Shown: positions 1-8,280, counted from the first letter of the stretch. The stretch is DNA of 20,456 nucleotides from CAZQSL01 sp964595945 (GCA_964595945.1 CAZQSL010000061.1:1-20456); one strand, 5' to 3'. The notes: generated by a model from the letters alone, not told the origin. Numbers and translations are program-made.

Positions 1-925
1 ATAGATGCTCTATTGTGCGCTATCGTCCTGTATGCGTCCGTGAACGGTTACACAAAGAGAAATAAGGGAAGTAAAATTGAAAGCATGAAACCGACGAAAT
101 CATGGACAGTATCAGACGAAATGTGGGAAAGGGTAAAGCCACTGATTCCGGCACGCAAGCGAGACGAAAACAAAGAGTATGCCCGGCGTCCAGGAGGTGG
201 ACGAAAGCCAATGGATGCCCGCAAGGTATTCGAGGCGATTGTTTACGTGTTGCGAACGGGGATACAGTGGAAAGCTTTGCCAAGTGAATTCGGGAGCGCA
301 AGCAGCGTGCATCAATACTTTCTCGAGTGGCAGGAAGCCGGATTGTTCGAAGCGATATGGATAAAAGGACTTGCCGAATATGATGAAATGCAGGGAATCG
401 CATGGGCGTGGCAAAGCATAGACGGCTCTATGGTGAAAGCGCCACTTGCACTTGCATCCGTCGGGCCCAATCCAACTGATCGGGGAAAAAAATGGAACAA
501 AACGCAGCATTCTTGTCGACGAGCGTGGAGTCCCGTTGTCGTTTGTCGTGAGCGGAGCAAACACGCACGATGTGAAACTGCTGGAGAAAACGATGGATAA
601 CATTGTTGTTGCACGGCCTGAACCGACAAAATGCGTACAGAATCTTTGCCTCGACAAAGGATATTTTGGCGAACCGACCTAACTGGCGGTTTTCGCTCGA
701 AATTATGTTGCACACATCGTTCCCCGTGGTGTGGAAAAAATCGAGATCGAACGCAACCCCCTCTTCAAAGCCCGGCGCTGGGTTGTCGAAAGGGCTCATT
801 CGTGGCTCAATCGTTTCAGAAAACTTCTTGTTCGTTTTGCAAAAACTACCAAGAGCCATACCGGTCTGCTCCAATTAGCTTGCGCCTTGATCGCTTTTAG
901 ACAATCTATAGTTATTTGCGGATAG
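1..925 (+). mobile_element. IS5-family insertion sequence remnant
   Basis: The segment is occupied by a degraded IS5-like transposase gene and its short upstream region. I could not find convincing terminal inverted repeats or a target-site duplication. The left end may be cut by the window start, and the right end lies somewhere after the transposase stop. The boundaries given are therefore only the transposase-bearing interval. The element no longer has an intact transposase reading frame, so it could move only if acted on in trans or if the A-run frameshift and the internal stop were both bypassed. Confidence 0.7.
85..925 (+). pseudogene. IS5-family DDE transposase, frameshifted and with an internal stop
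   Basis: The reading frame begins at ATG 85 with the usual IS5 N-terminal domain (WTVSDEMWERVKPLIP) and the segment IQWKALPSEFGSASSVHQYF. The first catalytic Asp is in DGSMVKAPL (codon at 421). At an A7 run (486-492), directly after the family motif PTDRGK, coding similarity moves to another frame: GTKRSILVDERGVPLSF, then LCLDKGY with the second Asp. That frame meets an in-frame TAA at 680-682 and then continues as RRWVVERAHSWLNRF, which carries the catalytic Glu, and LLQLACALIAF, ending at 925. One A fewer in the run would restore GKNGTKRS in frame. Some IS5 elements use slippage at A-runs, but the additional TAA argues for a pseudogene. Confidence 0.85.
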
Positions 926-1141
926 GTAGTTAGTGCGTTGGATATTTGCCCCCGCAAGTCCTGTTTTTTCCTGCCAGGCATATCATTATTTTTTGAATTG
1001 AAGTAAACTGAAAAACGATAGTCGCGCATCGCTGATTATTTGACAAGCAGCGAATACGTCTATGGCGTGACAACGCAACGCCCAGTTGTCGTCTCAGGCC
1101 ACGAAACAGCGACATAATCATCTGAAAGGCAGAACACAGGA

Positions 1142-1753
1142 ATGATCCCCAACATTATTACAGCCATGAGGGTGATATTGGTAGGGCCGATATGGTGGTG
1201 TCTCGCTCAGGGAACGGATCAGTTCAAGTACTATGCGGCAGTCATATTTCTGTTCGCGGCTTTCACGGATTTTCTCGACGGACAGGCTGCGCGCAGACTC
1301 AAGATGGTCAGTCAATTCGGCTCCATGTTCGACCTCGGCGCCGACAGACTGCTGATGACCCCTACAATCCTCATAATGTACTTTCAGGGGGCATTTGACG
1401 ACACAAGATCAATTTTTATGATAGGCCCGCTCATCTATGTAGCAATGATAGTCTTTGTCGACATGAACGGAGTCATTGGAATATATCTGTTCACCCGGCT
1501 GCACAAAAAGGACCCCACGGCTGTTTTTCCCACGCCGACGATCTCAGCGAAAGCAAATTTCCCGGTTCAGATACTCGGTGTTTTTTTTGCACTGCTTCCC
1601 GGAGAAAAGACAGCCAACATCGCTGCGGGATTCATGTGGGCTGCCATGATCACAACTCCTGTCGGATATCTCACATACGTCAACAAGGGCAGTTATGTTT
1701 TCAGACGTTCCGCTGACCTTTTGTTCCGGCGCGGCGAATTTAAAAAAATCTGA
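1142..1753 (+). CDS. CDP-alcohol phosphatidyltransferase family membrane protein
   Basis: This 203-residue polytopic membrane protein should transfer a phosphatidyl (or related) group from a CDP-activated lipid to an alcohol such as glycerol phosphate, within the cytoplasmic membrane. The complete signature DGx2ARx8Gx3Dx3D is visible at residues 46-68 (D46, G47, A50, R51, G60, D64, D68). It is preceded by TDFL and several hydrophobic helices. Length fits the PgsA-like branch. The ATG at 1142 gives the canonical short N-terminus (MIPNIITAMR) seen in this family. It sits between the IS remnant and a gene-poor region, so the context does not indicate its substrate. Phosphatidylglycerophosphate synthase is the default guess, but the sequence alone does not separate it from other CDP-alcohol transferases. 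Confidence 0.88.
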   Translation: MIPNIITAMRVILVGPIWWCLAQGTDQFKYYAAVIFLFAAFTDFLDGQAARRLKMVSQFGSMFDLGADRLLMTPTILIMYFQGAFDDTRSIFMIGPLIYVAMIVFVDMNGVIGIYLFTRLHKKDPTAVFPTPTISAKANFPVQILGVFFALLPGEKTANIAAGFMWAAMITTPVGYLTYVNKGSYVFRRSADLLFRRGEFKKI

Positions 1754-1889
1754 CATCTTCCAGCACTCCACAACCGGACTCCAACGTCTGTTGCAAGTAA
1801 TCTCCGGAAATCAGTTTGCGGTGTTTTTTTCCATGTTTCCGTTATAACCGTCTTGCTATCCTGTGCCTGAGCGTCATTGTGATAGGCTG

Positions 1890-1899
1890 NNNNNNNNNN
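1890..1899. other. Run of 10 undetermined bases (scaffold gap)
   Basis: Ten N characters interrupt the sequence. The real length of the missing DNA is unknown, so adjacency between the phosphatidyltransferase gene and everything to its right should not be assumed. Confidence 0.97.
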
Positions 1900-2169
1900 A
1901 TAGCTGCCATTGACACTGCATCTCATCCGTTCTCCCCACTCCCAAATAAACTCGAGCAATCAGATTCTATCCCTATGACTGCGTAAAATGCCACCGCCCA
2001 TTCTTGCCAAGTATCCGTTTTTTTGCAGTCTACTGTCATGTATTCCGATCCTGTCCCATTTGGATGATGACTGGGGTTCGCCGCGACATGCTCCGGCAGA
2101 ATTTCAATAGACATTTAACTCTTGGCCGCTGGCGGAGTCTTAATTTCAGACGATGCCACTATACTTAGT

Positions 2170-2178
2170 GGAAAGGGG
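2170..2178 (+). promoter_or_regulatory. Strong ribosome-binding site that sets the start of the secreted protein
   Basis: A purine-rich GGAAAGGGG lies 6 bases before ATG 2185. The reading frame is also open upstream to a TTG at 2122, but that start has no such site and would bury the signal peptide. The site therefore supports 2185. Confidence 0.6.
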
Positions 2179-2184
2179 CAAAAC

Positions 2185-3018
2185 ATGAAGACGACACGTA
2201 CAAGGCTGATGACCGGCGTACTTGCATTTTCCCTCTTGATTACGGCATCATCATCAGCCGCTACATTTGGTTCACCCGGAGGGCATCATGGCGAACCACC
2301 ACGCCATGACGAGCGGCACCCGCATCCTGATCGCGGAAAGCCCAGACCTCGCCCGCCAAGACCCATATACATCCCCATTCCCCTGCCCTTTCCCCAGAAA
2401 CACAAGCACCACCCTGTGGCCCCTGTGACGGTCGACAGACGAATACGCGACGTGGATTTTGAAACTTTTTCTTATGCGGGGCTCGATGACAACCCGCTGC
2501 TGTTCCGCAACGGCATTTACTACAATCCGGACCGGCCTGACTGTGACGAGTGCTATCTCGAAATAGAGGATGTTGAATATGTCGAACTGCTCGACAATGA
2601 CCGTGAACAGGCTGTCATAACGATTTTCGGCGACCGAGACGGCAGGAGCCGTGTCTTCGAAGAATACACTTATGTGTTCGATCTCGTCAATGAAAAGCGG
2701 ATTTCTCTTGTCAAGGCTTTTCGCGGCACGGCCGAACTCAAGGGCAACAAACTGTTATTCAGGCATTACCCGTACGATGAACATCTGTGTCGTAACTGCG
2801 CGGACGACTATTACATTTCAGCCTATAAAACAAATGGCGTGACACTCACTCTCAGCGACAGGCTGTTCTATGAAAATGATATTCTTGTCCCCGCAAGCAA
2901 GGAGGGACGCTATCTGAAAAAGATCGGGGTATCGGTGGCAAAACTCAACAAGCTTGACATCCTATATACAGACTCTGCCAGACTGACCTACGATGGCCGC
3001 AGATGGGAATGGATGTAG
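2185..3018 (+). CDS. Secreted His/Pro-rich protein of unknown function with two CxxC motifs
   Basis: The 277-residue product begins with a clear signal peptide: basic MKTTRTR, then a hydrophobic core, then a small-residue cleavage region near residue 26. It is therefore exported. Residues 30-80 are a low-complexity linker very rich in His, Pro, Arg and Lys (for example HPHPDRGKPRPRPPRP and QKHKHHP). The remaining ~195 residues look like a folded, beta-rich domain with alternating acidic and aromatic residues. Two Cys pairs, C120-x2-C123 and C202-x2-C205, could form disulfides or bind a metal. The His-rich linker also suggests possible metal contact, but that is inference. I do not recognise the family. 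It is flanked by an undetermined gap region and a convergent ORF, so neighbours do not help. Confidence 0.8.
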   Translation: MKTTRTRLMTGVLAFSLLITASSSAATFGSPGGHHGEPPRHDERHPHPDRGKPRPRPPRPIYIPIPLPFPQKHKHHPVAPVTVDRRIRDVDFETFSYAGLDDNPLLFRNGIYYNPDRPDCDECYLEIEDVEYVELLDNDREQAVITIFGDRDGRSRVFEEYTYVFDLVNEKRISLVKAFRGTAELKGNKLLFRHYPYDEHLCRNCADDYYISAYKTNGVTLTLSDRLFYENDILVPASKEGRYLKKIGVSVAKLNKLDILYTDSARLTYDGRRWEWM

Positions 3019-3051
3019 CATTGCTATCCACAGTGCTTTTCGAGAAGACGC

Positions 3052-3092
3052 CCAGGTAGATCAGGCAAAATTTTGCCTTCCACTTATCCTGG
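3052..3092. repeat. Inverted repeat with perfect 16-base palindromic core
   Basis: The core AGGCAAAATTTTGCCT (3063-3078) is a perfect palindrome. Outer arms CCAGG (3052-3056) and CCTGG (3088-3092) are also complementary. It lies just past the stop of the secreted-protein gene and before the end of the convergent 109-codon ORF. That position suits a bidirectional transcription terminator, but there is no U-tract after the stem and no proper loop. A protein-binding site is an alternative. Confidence 0.5.
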
Positions 3093-3114
3093 AATGATTG
3101 CGCATTGTGAAATA

Positions 3115-3444
3115 TCATGATCTGACACTCGACTGGGTTTCAAAGAAAACAAGTTGCTTTTTGGCTTGCAACTTGGTAAAAAGTCTTTCTCCTGAATTTT
3201 GGGTTAACCATGTATCATTTTGAGCCTGTTCAAGAACACCGCGCAGATGGATTTTGCCGGACGGCAGGCGTATGAAATTACAAACGCCAACTGACAAAGC
3301 GTCATCGGTGCAAAAAATGATGCGGACCGGATTGTCAGAGAGTATCCGTGAGTCCATATCCGCTCCTTCATGGTATCCGTTGTAGTGAATGGCGTAGATA
3401 AGGCATAAGGCTTCCGCCCGTGCCGTTTCATCTCTTTTAGTCAT
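3115..3444 (-). CDS. Hypothetical 109-residue protein (doubtful)
   Basis: This ORF lies 61 bases downstream of the WYL regulator gene on the same strand. The translation has ordinary soluble-protein composition, with segments such as RAEALCLIYAIHYNGYHEGA and GVCNFIRLPSGKIHLRGVLE, and no membrane segment or known motif. There is no good ribosome-binding site at ATG 3444, and a competing frame covers part of the same DNA. It could be a small protein co-transcribed with the regulator or a chance ORF. The amino-acid pattern makes me favour a real gene only slightly. Confidence 0.4.
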   Translation of the reverse strand: MTKRDETARAEALCLIYAIHYNGYHEGADMDSRILSDNPVRIIFCTDDALSVGVCNFIRLPSGKIHLRGVLEQAQNDTWLTQNSGERLFTKLQAKKQLVFFETQSSVRS

Positions 3445-3505
3445 TGGCTACGGAAACGAATAGATAGATTGTGAGTTTTCATACCAAGTAGCGGCCAAGA
3501 TTACG

Positions 3506-4543
3506 CTATTCGACGGCTGGGTGCGGAGCCCTGCCCTGCATCTCAAAAACGGTAATCACATGGATTCTGCCGGGGCAGTTCACTTTCATGTTAGCCTCGT
3601 ACATCGCTCTGGCATGAGCCGCAATCTCTTCACGAAGTTCCACAGGTTCCAACACTGTCACGCCATCCCCCCAGCTCATCACCCATCGCCGGATATCAAG
3701 CATCCCGCGCACTTGAGCCGTCAGCAACACGCTGCCGTCATCCAGTTTTTCAATCTTCTGATCACTATGCCATATCGTCTCTTCGATCAGCGGCGCAAGT
3801 TTTCTGGAAAACAACAGTCTGATTGTTACCTCTTCACCACTGAACACTCCCCATGTGCCTTCGAGATATTCATTTATCGAAAAGTTTTCTGGATACTCGA
3901 ACAGGTCGTCCATACGTTCGAGCGAGCGGATGCGGTTGACACGGAATGTCCTGATTTCATTTCTATTATGGCAATAAGCGACAAGATACCATGAATTTCC
4001 ATGATGAAACACTCCGTATGGATCGACTGCTCGTTCGGAAACGTCATTACGGCTATAAGTGTAGTAGACAATTGACAGCCGCGACCGGTCAGCTATCGCA
4101 CCGTTTAGTGCCTGGAGCAATTCACTAATGTCGTTTGCGCTTTCGACACTCGCCACCACAACTTTGCCGGCAAGTTCCGTGATGCGTGTGGCAACTTCGG
4201 GAGGAAGCGTGTCAAGAAGTTTGGTCGATGCGCTGTTGAGTGTAGGAGTGAATACATCACCGCGTCTGCGTCGCAACATCGAAGCCGCAAGCCACAATGC
4301 GAGAGTTTCATCTATGGTCAATCCTATCAGAAATGAAGTCGGGCGATTGAGAAATGAATATCCGCTTCCGTTGTACACGATGGGGATATTGGCTGCGTTG
4401 AGCTCGTTGAGATCATCGTAAAGCCTTTTTTCAGAAATCTCGAAATATGTGGCAAGCCGTTTTGGCCCCCAGTCGGGGTGTGATTTTATAAGCATCATCA
4501 ATTCGACAAGACGCGCTATTCGCATGAATTTAGTTTTAGCCAT
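3506..4543 (-). CDS. WYL-domain helix-turn-helix transcriptional regulator
   Basis: The 345-residue protein has an N-terminal winged-helix DNA-binding domain (about residues 8-65; GPKRLATYFEISEKRLYDDL is the HTH). A WYL domain follows (about 150-210), with the name-giving WYL at 185-187 in SWYLVAYC and the ligand-contact-like stretch RTFRVNRI at 198-205. A C-terminal WCX-type region of about 100 residues ends the protein. WYL proteins are usually ligand-responsive regulators; some bind nucleic acid or nucleotides and control defence or stress genes. ATG 4543 is preceded by GAGG at suitable spacing and by a promoter. The target is unknown. The gene is on the same strand as the polysaccharide locus but separated from it by a ~435-base gap and has its own promoter, so it need not regulate that locus. 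Confidence 0.88.
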   Translation of the reverse strand: MAKTKFMRIARLVELMMLIKSHPDWGPKRLATYFEISEKRLYDDLNELNAANIPIVYNGSGYSFLNRPTSFLIGLTIDETLALWLAASMLRRRRGDVFTPTLNSASTKLLDTLPPEVATRITELAGKVVVASVESANDISELLQALNGAIADRSRLSIVYYTYSRNDVSERAVDPYGVFHHGNSWYLVAYCHNRNEIRTFRVNRIRSLERMDDLFEYPENFSINEYLEGTWGVFSGEEVTIRLLFSRKLAPLIEETIWHSDQKIEKLDDGSVLLTAQVRGMLDIRRWVMSWGDGVTVLEPVELREEIAAHARAMYEANMKVNCPGRIHVITVFEMQGRAPHPAVE

Positions 4544-4567
4544 GACACCGCCTCACATACTGACAGC

Positions 4568-4595
4568 ATTATAAGTGATTTACCACAAATGTCAT
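4568..4595 (-). promoter_or_regulatory. Sigma-70-type promoter of the WYL regulator gene
   Basis: Read on the minus strand: -35 ATGACA (4590-4595), a 16-base spacer, then a consensus -10 TATAAT (4568-4573). This would start transcription about 18 bases before ATG 4543, with GAGG in the short leader. Confidence 0.55.
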
Positions 4596-4978
4596 TTCTC
4601 AACCGGATTGTTTGTCTCCATTCTGGCTACCTGTCGTAATCAATGCCAATAATCGACCTGCTTACCACTATAATCGCACTACAGGAGCCAGATACCGGCA
4701 ACATCAAATTATCGTATTCGAGTATCAATTCCGATATACTGTGTGCAATATACATTGAATAAGGTATCTATGAGATCACTAAGTAACATGCTGAATAGGG
4801 GCACAAGTCCTATCATAACTGTTGCTGTGAAAACTATCTTTTCAGAAGTGTTTTAACCCCGATCGGTTGATGCAGTTTGCATGATTTGTTCGCCAGCATG
4901 AGAAATATACGCATCCATGACGCAGTATGATTTTCGATTGTAATTACCAGCGCTTTGATTCTGTGCATGTCTGTCCTC
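4596..4978. other. Intergenic stretch without a gene
   Basis: This AT-rich stretch lies between the end of the carbamoyltransferase cassette and the regulator promoter. I see no ORF with support, no RNA gene and no clear U-tract terminator. A TATAAT on the plus strand at 4669-4674 lacks a matching -35 box. Confidence 0.5.
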
Positions 4979-5203
4979 TCACTGCATGGTGTATACAAAC
5001 GGTGATGGTTCTTTTACATCTCTGTCTGGCATGAGTTGACCAACTGCTGACAGAATTACGAGATGAGGAAATGACCAAATCAAAAAGAACGCCGTTAGCG
5101 GGAGCTTTTCGCGAAACAGTGCCGACAATATCAGCCTTGACAGGCACAGTGCCTGCGAACACAGTGTCAGTATCGTCCGGAGGGGTAATTTCAGCAAATT
5201 CAT
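4979..5203 (-). CDS. Small membrane protein resembling DUF5989 (SxtK-like)
   Basis: This 74-residue ORF starts at ATG 5203 inside the last codons of the SGNH hydrolase gene (ATGA-type overlap, 5200-5203). GGAG lies 9 bases upstream, which suggests translational coupling. It has a basic, Leu-rich N-terminus, a hydrophobic membrane helix at about residues 35-58 (LPLTAFFLIWSFPHLVILSA) and a C-terminus ending in SPFVYTM. From memory, DUF5989 proteins are short single-helix proteins that end in a similar 'APFIYTLF' pattern. They sit next to carbamoyltransferase and SGNH hydrolase genes, as sxtK does in saxitoxin clusters. The family's function is not known; anchoring or organising the carbamoylation enzymes is inference. 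It is somewhat longer than typical members, and the N-terminal third does not obviously match. Confidence 0.68.
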   Translation of the reverse strand: MNLLKLPLRTILTLCSQALCLSRLILSALFREKLPLTAFFLIWSFPHLVILSAVGQLMPDRDVKEPSPFVYTMQ

Positions 5204-6513
5204 TGGGGATTACTCCGTTGAAGTATTTCAGGCAGCAGATATTCGGCCAGATACTCGCTGTAATATTCGGCAATGACCGCGTCTCCTGCGGGAGTGGTAT
5301 GCATGTGATCGACAAACAGGTGATGATCTTTGCCATAATTTCCGAAATGAGCGTGAATATTTGCGAAATGCTCGATAGGGACAGCAGGCTGTTTTCTCGT
5401 GTAAAGTTCATATAGATAGGGCATATTTCTGTATGTCCTGATATGGTCGTGAGTGAGAGCCTCGGGCACAATCCTTTTTTCTTGCCGGGAAAGTGCGCTT
5501 TTGCTGAAAAAAGCCGGTTGCAGTGCAGCAACGAAAACGCCGCCCTGCCCTTTTACGATTTCCTGGAACTGAATCTGCCGTGCGATGTAGGCATCGATCA
5601 CGAATCGGGGCCTTGTCCTGACTGCGAGGGCGCCTTTGATCCGTGGCCGGTCGAGCGGGATATGTGATGTGTCGTGGAGTATCCGTGACCAGTCTTCGAG
5701 GTTTGTCTGATAAGTTATATCATTTTCTGCAAGCAGATCGACATTGGATGTCTGCCCGTATGCAAAGTCATTGAAACCGTCGTGTGCGATCACGATATCA
5801 GGTCTGATCCGATGGCAGTGCAACATGTGTACTATCATCTCATTGAGTATCACATTGCCGGGAACTCCGAAATTAAGGACTGTGAAAACAGTTTCTGGGG
5901 AATACTTTTCGTTGAGGAGATTCTCAAGACGATGATGGAACATTTCATGCGGAGTGGTGAAAATCGACCATGCCGCGGAGCCTCCGAATACCGCAATGAC
6001 GATATGATTTTTCGGACGGTTTATGAGAGTGTTCAATTCGATGCTTATGCGGTGTCCAAACTTGTTGACAGGTCCGTTGCCCACATTGCGAAAAAGATAA
6101 CCATAGGGAAAATAGTAAAACTGATTGTGCCTGGGGCCATATATATTGAAGGGATGGATGGAATTTATGGGCCAGTCTTGCTGGGCTTCACGATCTGCGT
6201 CGAAATCCACAAGGTCCGTTTTGTGACGACACAAATGATAAATGGTTATTCCCTTCGGGATTTTAGTGTCCGGCACTATTTTACCATCAGGACTTTCCAG
6301 ATACAGCAAGGTGGCATAGTCCGCCAGTAATCGTTCGGAATACTCAAAAACACGCTGACCCATTGTCATCGATTCGTGCAGTCCGGCATGAGTCGCTGGT
6401 GCCGCAAAGTCTATGGTGTCAGCATCCGGAGCAACATATTGGGTGAGATACAAAGCTCTTTGGATATCGCTCGACTGAAGGATGTCTGGAGGAAGGACAA
6501 TCAGAGCTTTCAT
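5200..6513 (-). CDS. SGNH/GDSL-type hydrolase or acyl/carbamoyl-ester-acting enzyme
   Basis: The 437-residue protein has a ~165-residue N-terminal extension followed by an SGNH domain. Visible blocks are the nucleophile Ser in FGGSAAW (S179), the oxyanion Gly in FGVPGN (G216), GFND with N248, and the catalytic pair DHMHTTPAGD (D402 and H405). No signal peptide or membrane helix is obvious, so it probably works in the cytoplasm or at the inner membrane face through its small partner. It starts 3 bases after the carbamoyltransferase stop and overlaps the downstream small gene by 4 bases, so the three genes form one unit. SGNH proteins in such cassettes (sxtL-like) are suspected to remove or move ester groups. 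Its exact substrate cannot be read from sequence. Confidence 0.85.
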   Translation of the reverse strand: MKALIVLPPDILQSSDIQRALYLTQYVAPDADTIDFAAPATHAGLHESMTMGQRVFEYSERLLADYATLLYLESPDGKIVPDTKIPKGITIYHLCRHKTDLVDFDADREAQQDWPINSIHPFNIYGPRHNQFYYFPYGYLFRNVGNGPVNKFGHRISIELNTLINRPKNHIVIAVFGGSAAWSIFTTPHEMFHHRLENLLNEKYSPETVFTVLNFGVPGNVILNEMIVHMLHCHRIRPDIVIAHDGFNDFAYGQTSNVDLLAENDITYQTNLEDWSRILHDTSHIPLDRPRIKGALAVRTRPRFVIDAYIARQIQFQEIVKGQGGVFVAALQPAFFSKSALSRQEKRIVPEALTHDHIRTYRNMPYLYELYTRKQPAVPIEHFANIHAHFGNYGKDHHLFVDHMHTTPAGDAVIAEYYSEYLAEYLLPEILQRSNPQ

Positions 6514-6516
6514 TCG

Positions 6517-8280
6517 TCACCAGTCCTTTCTGATGAGGTAATTGTTGAGCACGAGCGCGTCCATGTCACTCCATGAAAATGTGCGGATCGCATCCGCTGG
6601 TGTCGATACTATCGGTTCGCCTCGCAGATTGAAAGAAGTATTAAGGATAATCGGCACTCCGGACAGCTTCCCGAATTCCCTGATAAGATCGTAGTACAGT
6701 GGAGCGGTCTCACGGCGGACTCTCTGTATCCTGGCGGAACCGTCCGCATGAGTCACTGCCGGGATCAGATGGCGAGCTTCCATCTTCACCGGACAAACCG
6801 ACAGCATGAAGTACTCAGGCGCCGTATGGCCGTAAGGAGGCGGCGCCTCGAAATAAGTTTCCGTACTCTCGTCGATGACAGCCGGGGCAAATGGCCTGAA
6901 AGGCTCCCTGAATTTGATCTTTTCGTTTACGATAGCCCGCATGTCATCTCTTGTCGGGTCTGCGACAATACTTCTTGCCCCGAGGGCCCTTGGCCCCCAT
7001 TCAAATCCACCCTGCAACCAGCCGATAACAGCGCCTTCGCGGAGGAGACCGGCAACAACGGCAACCATTTTGTCGGTATCATCATATTTTTCGTAGTCGT
7101 AGATGCGAAGTTCTTTCATGTCGGACTCGATGCGGTTCGCATCGTATTTTTTACCCACGAATACGTTTGTAAATGGTTTTGCGCGTGGTTGATTCAAGGT
7201 GTTGTGATAGTAATACAAAGCAGCGCCGGCCGCTCCGCCAGCGTCACCGGCTGCGGGATGTACATAAAGCCTGATCCCGAGTTCTTTCTGCAATCTGCCA
7301 TTGGCGAGAGAATTAAGTGCAACTCCGCCAGCCATACAGACATCGTTGACGCCAGTCTGCCTGACTGCGTGAGCAACGACATGCAAGAGCACTTCTTCAG
7401 TCAATTTCTGAGCGCTCGCCGCTATGTTGGCATATCGCCGGCACTCATTCAGATCATGCTCGTCGCCACCATCTACGAAGAATGGTGATTCCGGTTCGCG
7501 CGAAGGTCCAAGCAAATCAACCAGTGCCTGCGTATAAGGGACCTCGCTGTTTCCAAGAAAGTTGAAATACTTCTGATTCAGACAAAATGTGCCATCTTCA
7601 TTCAAGGCTATCAGGTCGCTGACGCGATCATAATATAGCGGCTTGCCAAAAGCCGCCATCCCCATGACTTTGTATTCTCCCTCGTTTACTTCAAAACCGA
7701 GATAGGCAGTAATCGCGCTGTAGAAAAGTCCGATGGAGTGCGGGAGCGAAAGAGTTTTCAATCTCTTTATCCTGGTGTCGCGACCGTGTGCGATGATTGC
7801 GGTTTCATATTCTCCGACACCATCGACCGTGACGATTGTTGCCTCGTTAAATTGTGAACAGTAAAATGCCGAGCTTGCGTGCGAATCATGATGCTTTATC
7901 GACTTTACCCTGCTGCGCGGTATGCCGAGTTCGTCCGATATCCGGTCAAGCACCTGAAATTTGTTCTTCTGTGCCCAGGTTTTCATCGTCGATGAAAGAT
8001 ATTCGATTCCGTCTTTCCCGGCCAATATTGACGAACTGATGATTCTATCGAATTTCAGCAACGGTTTTTCGTAATACACAACAAAGTCAGGTTTATCGCA
8101 TCCCGCCTGTTCGAGGCAGAATCTTATCGCGTTCACGGGGAGCGACGGATCGTTTTTAATTCTTGTAAATCGTTCTTCCTGTGCCGCAGCGACGATTTCA
8201 CCGTCTGCAATTATTGCGGCGGCGGCATCATGATAGCCGAAAGACAAGCCCAGTACTGTTTTTGACCGGTTATTACCCAT
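6517..8280 (-). CDS. O-carbamoyltransferase (NodU/CmcH/SxtI-type)
   Basis: The enzyme should transfer a carbamoyl group from carbamoyl phosphate, via carbamoyl-adenylate, to a hydroxyl of a glycan or its precursor. From ATG 8280 it is 587 residues, normal for the family. The N-terminal Kae1/TsaD-like domain begins VLGLSFGYHDAAAAI and holds EERFTRIKND, the metal-site segment KHHDSHASSAFY, DGVGE and GGVALN. The C-terminal adenylation domain carries GPRALGARSIVADP and LNTSFNLRGEPIV. The frame is open to a TTG at 8352, but that codon is the -35 box of a promoter, so 8280 is the better start. It leads a three-gene cassette with the SGNH hydrolase and the small membrane protein. Confidence 0.93.
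   Translation of the reverse strand: MGNNRSKTVLGLSFGYHDAAAAIIADGEIVAAAQEERFTRIKNDPSLPVNAIRFCLEQAGCDKPDFVVYYEKPLLKFDRIISSSILAGKDGIEYLSSTMKTWAQKNKFQVLDRISDELGIPRSRVKSIKHHDSHASSAFYCSQFNEATIVTVDGVGEYETAIIAHGRDTRIKRLKTLSLPHSIGLFYSAITAYLGFEVNEGEYKVMGMAAFGKPLYYDRVSDLIALNEDGTFCLNQKYFNFLGNSEVPYTQALVDLLGPSREPESPFFVDGGDEHDLNECRRYANIAASAQKLTEEVLLHVVAHAVRQTGVNDVCMAGGVALNSLANGRLQKELGIRLYVHPAAGDAGGAAGAALYYYHNTLNQPRAKPFTNVFVGKKYDANRIESDMKELRIYDYEKYDDTDKMVAVVAGLLREGAVIGWLQGGFEWGPRALGARSIVADPTRDDMRAIVNEKIKFREPFRPFAPAVIDESTETYFEAPPPYGHTAPEYFMLSVCPVKMEARHLIPAVTHADGSARIQRVRRETAPLYYDLIREFGKLSGVPIILNTSFNLRGEPIVSTPADAIRTFSWSDMDALVLNNYLIRKDW

Larger units (their letters stand above)
1754..2184. other. Gene-poor interval with an assembly gap
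   Basis: I see no convincing gene here. The minus strand can be read as a 63-codon ORF (1923-2114), and another minus frame crosses the N run into the end of the phosphatidyltransferase gene. Neither has a good ribosome-binding site or a recognisable motif. Just before the next gene, TATACT (2160-2165) is a possible -10 box, but no clear -35 box lies at the right distance. Confidence 0.6.

Noticed and set aside
1040..1066. TTGACA upstream of the phosphatidyltransferase gene as a promoter
   Set aside because: The only -10-like hexamer (TATGGC) is at a 15-base spacing and matches poorly. It may be chance.
1923..2114. 63-codon minus-strand ORF next to the N gap
   Set aside because: It has no motif and no convincing ribosome-binding site, and the assembly break next to it makes any call unsafe.
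4944..5531. 195-codon minus-strand frame spanning the SGNH gene end
   Set aside because: It competes with the well-supported SGNH frame and the small membrane protein frame. Its composition (many Ser, Thr, Cys and Pro) is not protein-like.
5782..6330. 182-codon open frame on the plus strand
   Set aside because: It is antisense to the SGNH hydrolase, with no ribosome-binding site and no recognisable motif.
6748..7488. 246-codon open frame on the plus strand
   Set aside because: It is antisense to the carbamoyltransferase gene, whose motifs are clear. The translation is rich in His, Arg and Cys and has no domain pattern.
4979..8280. Evidence of a saxitoxin-type toxin pathway
   Set aside because: Only the widespread carbamoylation cassette is shared. 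None of the core toxin-building genes is present, and the neighbours are polysaccharide genes.
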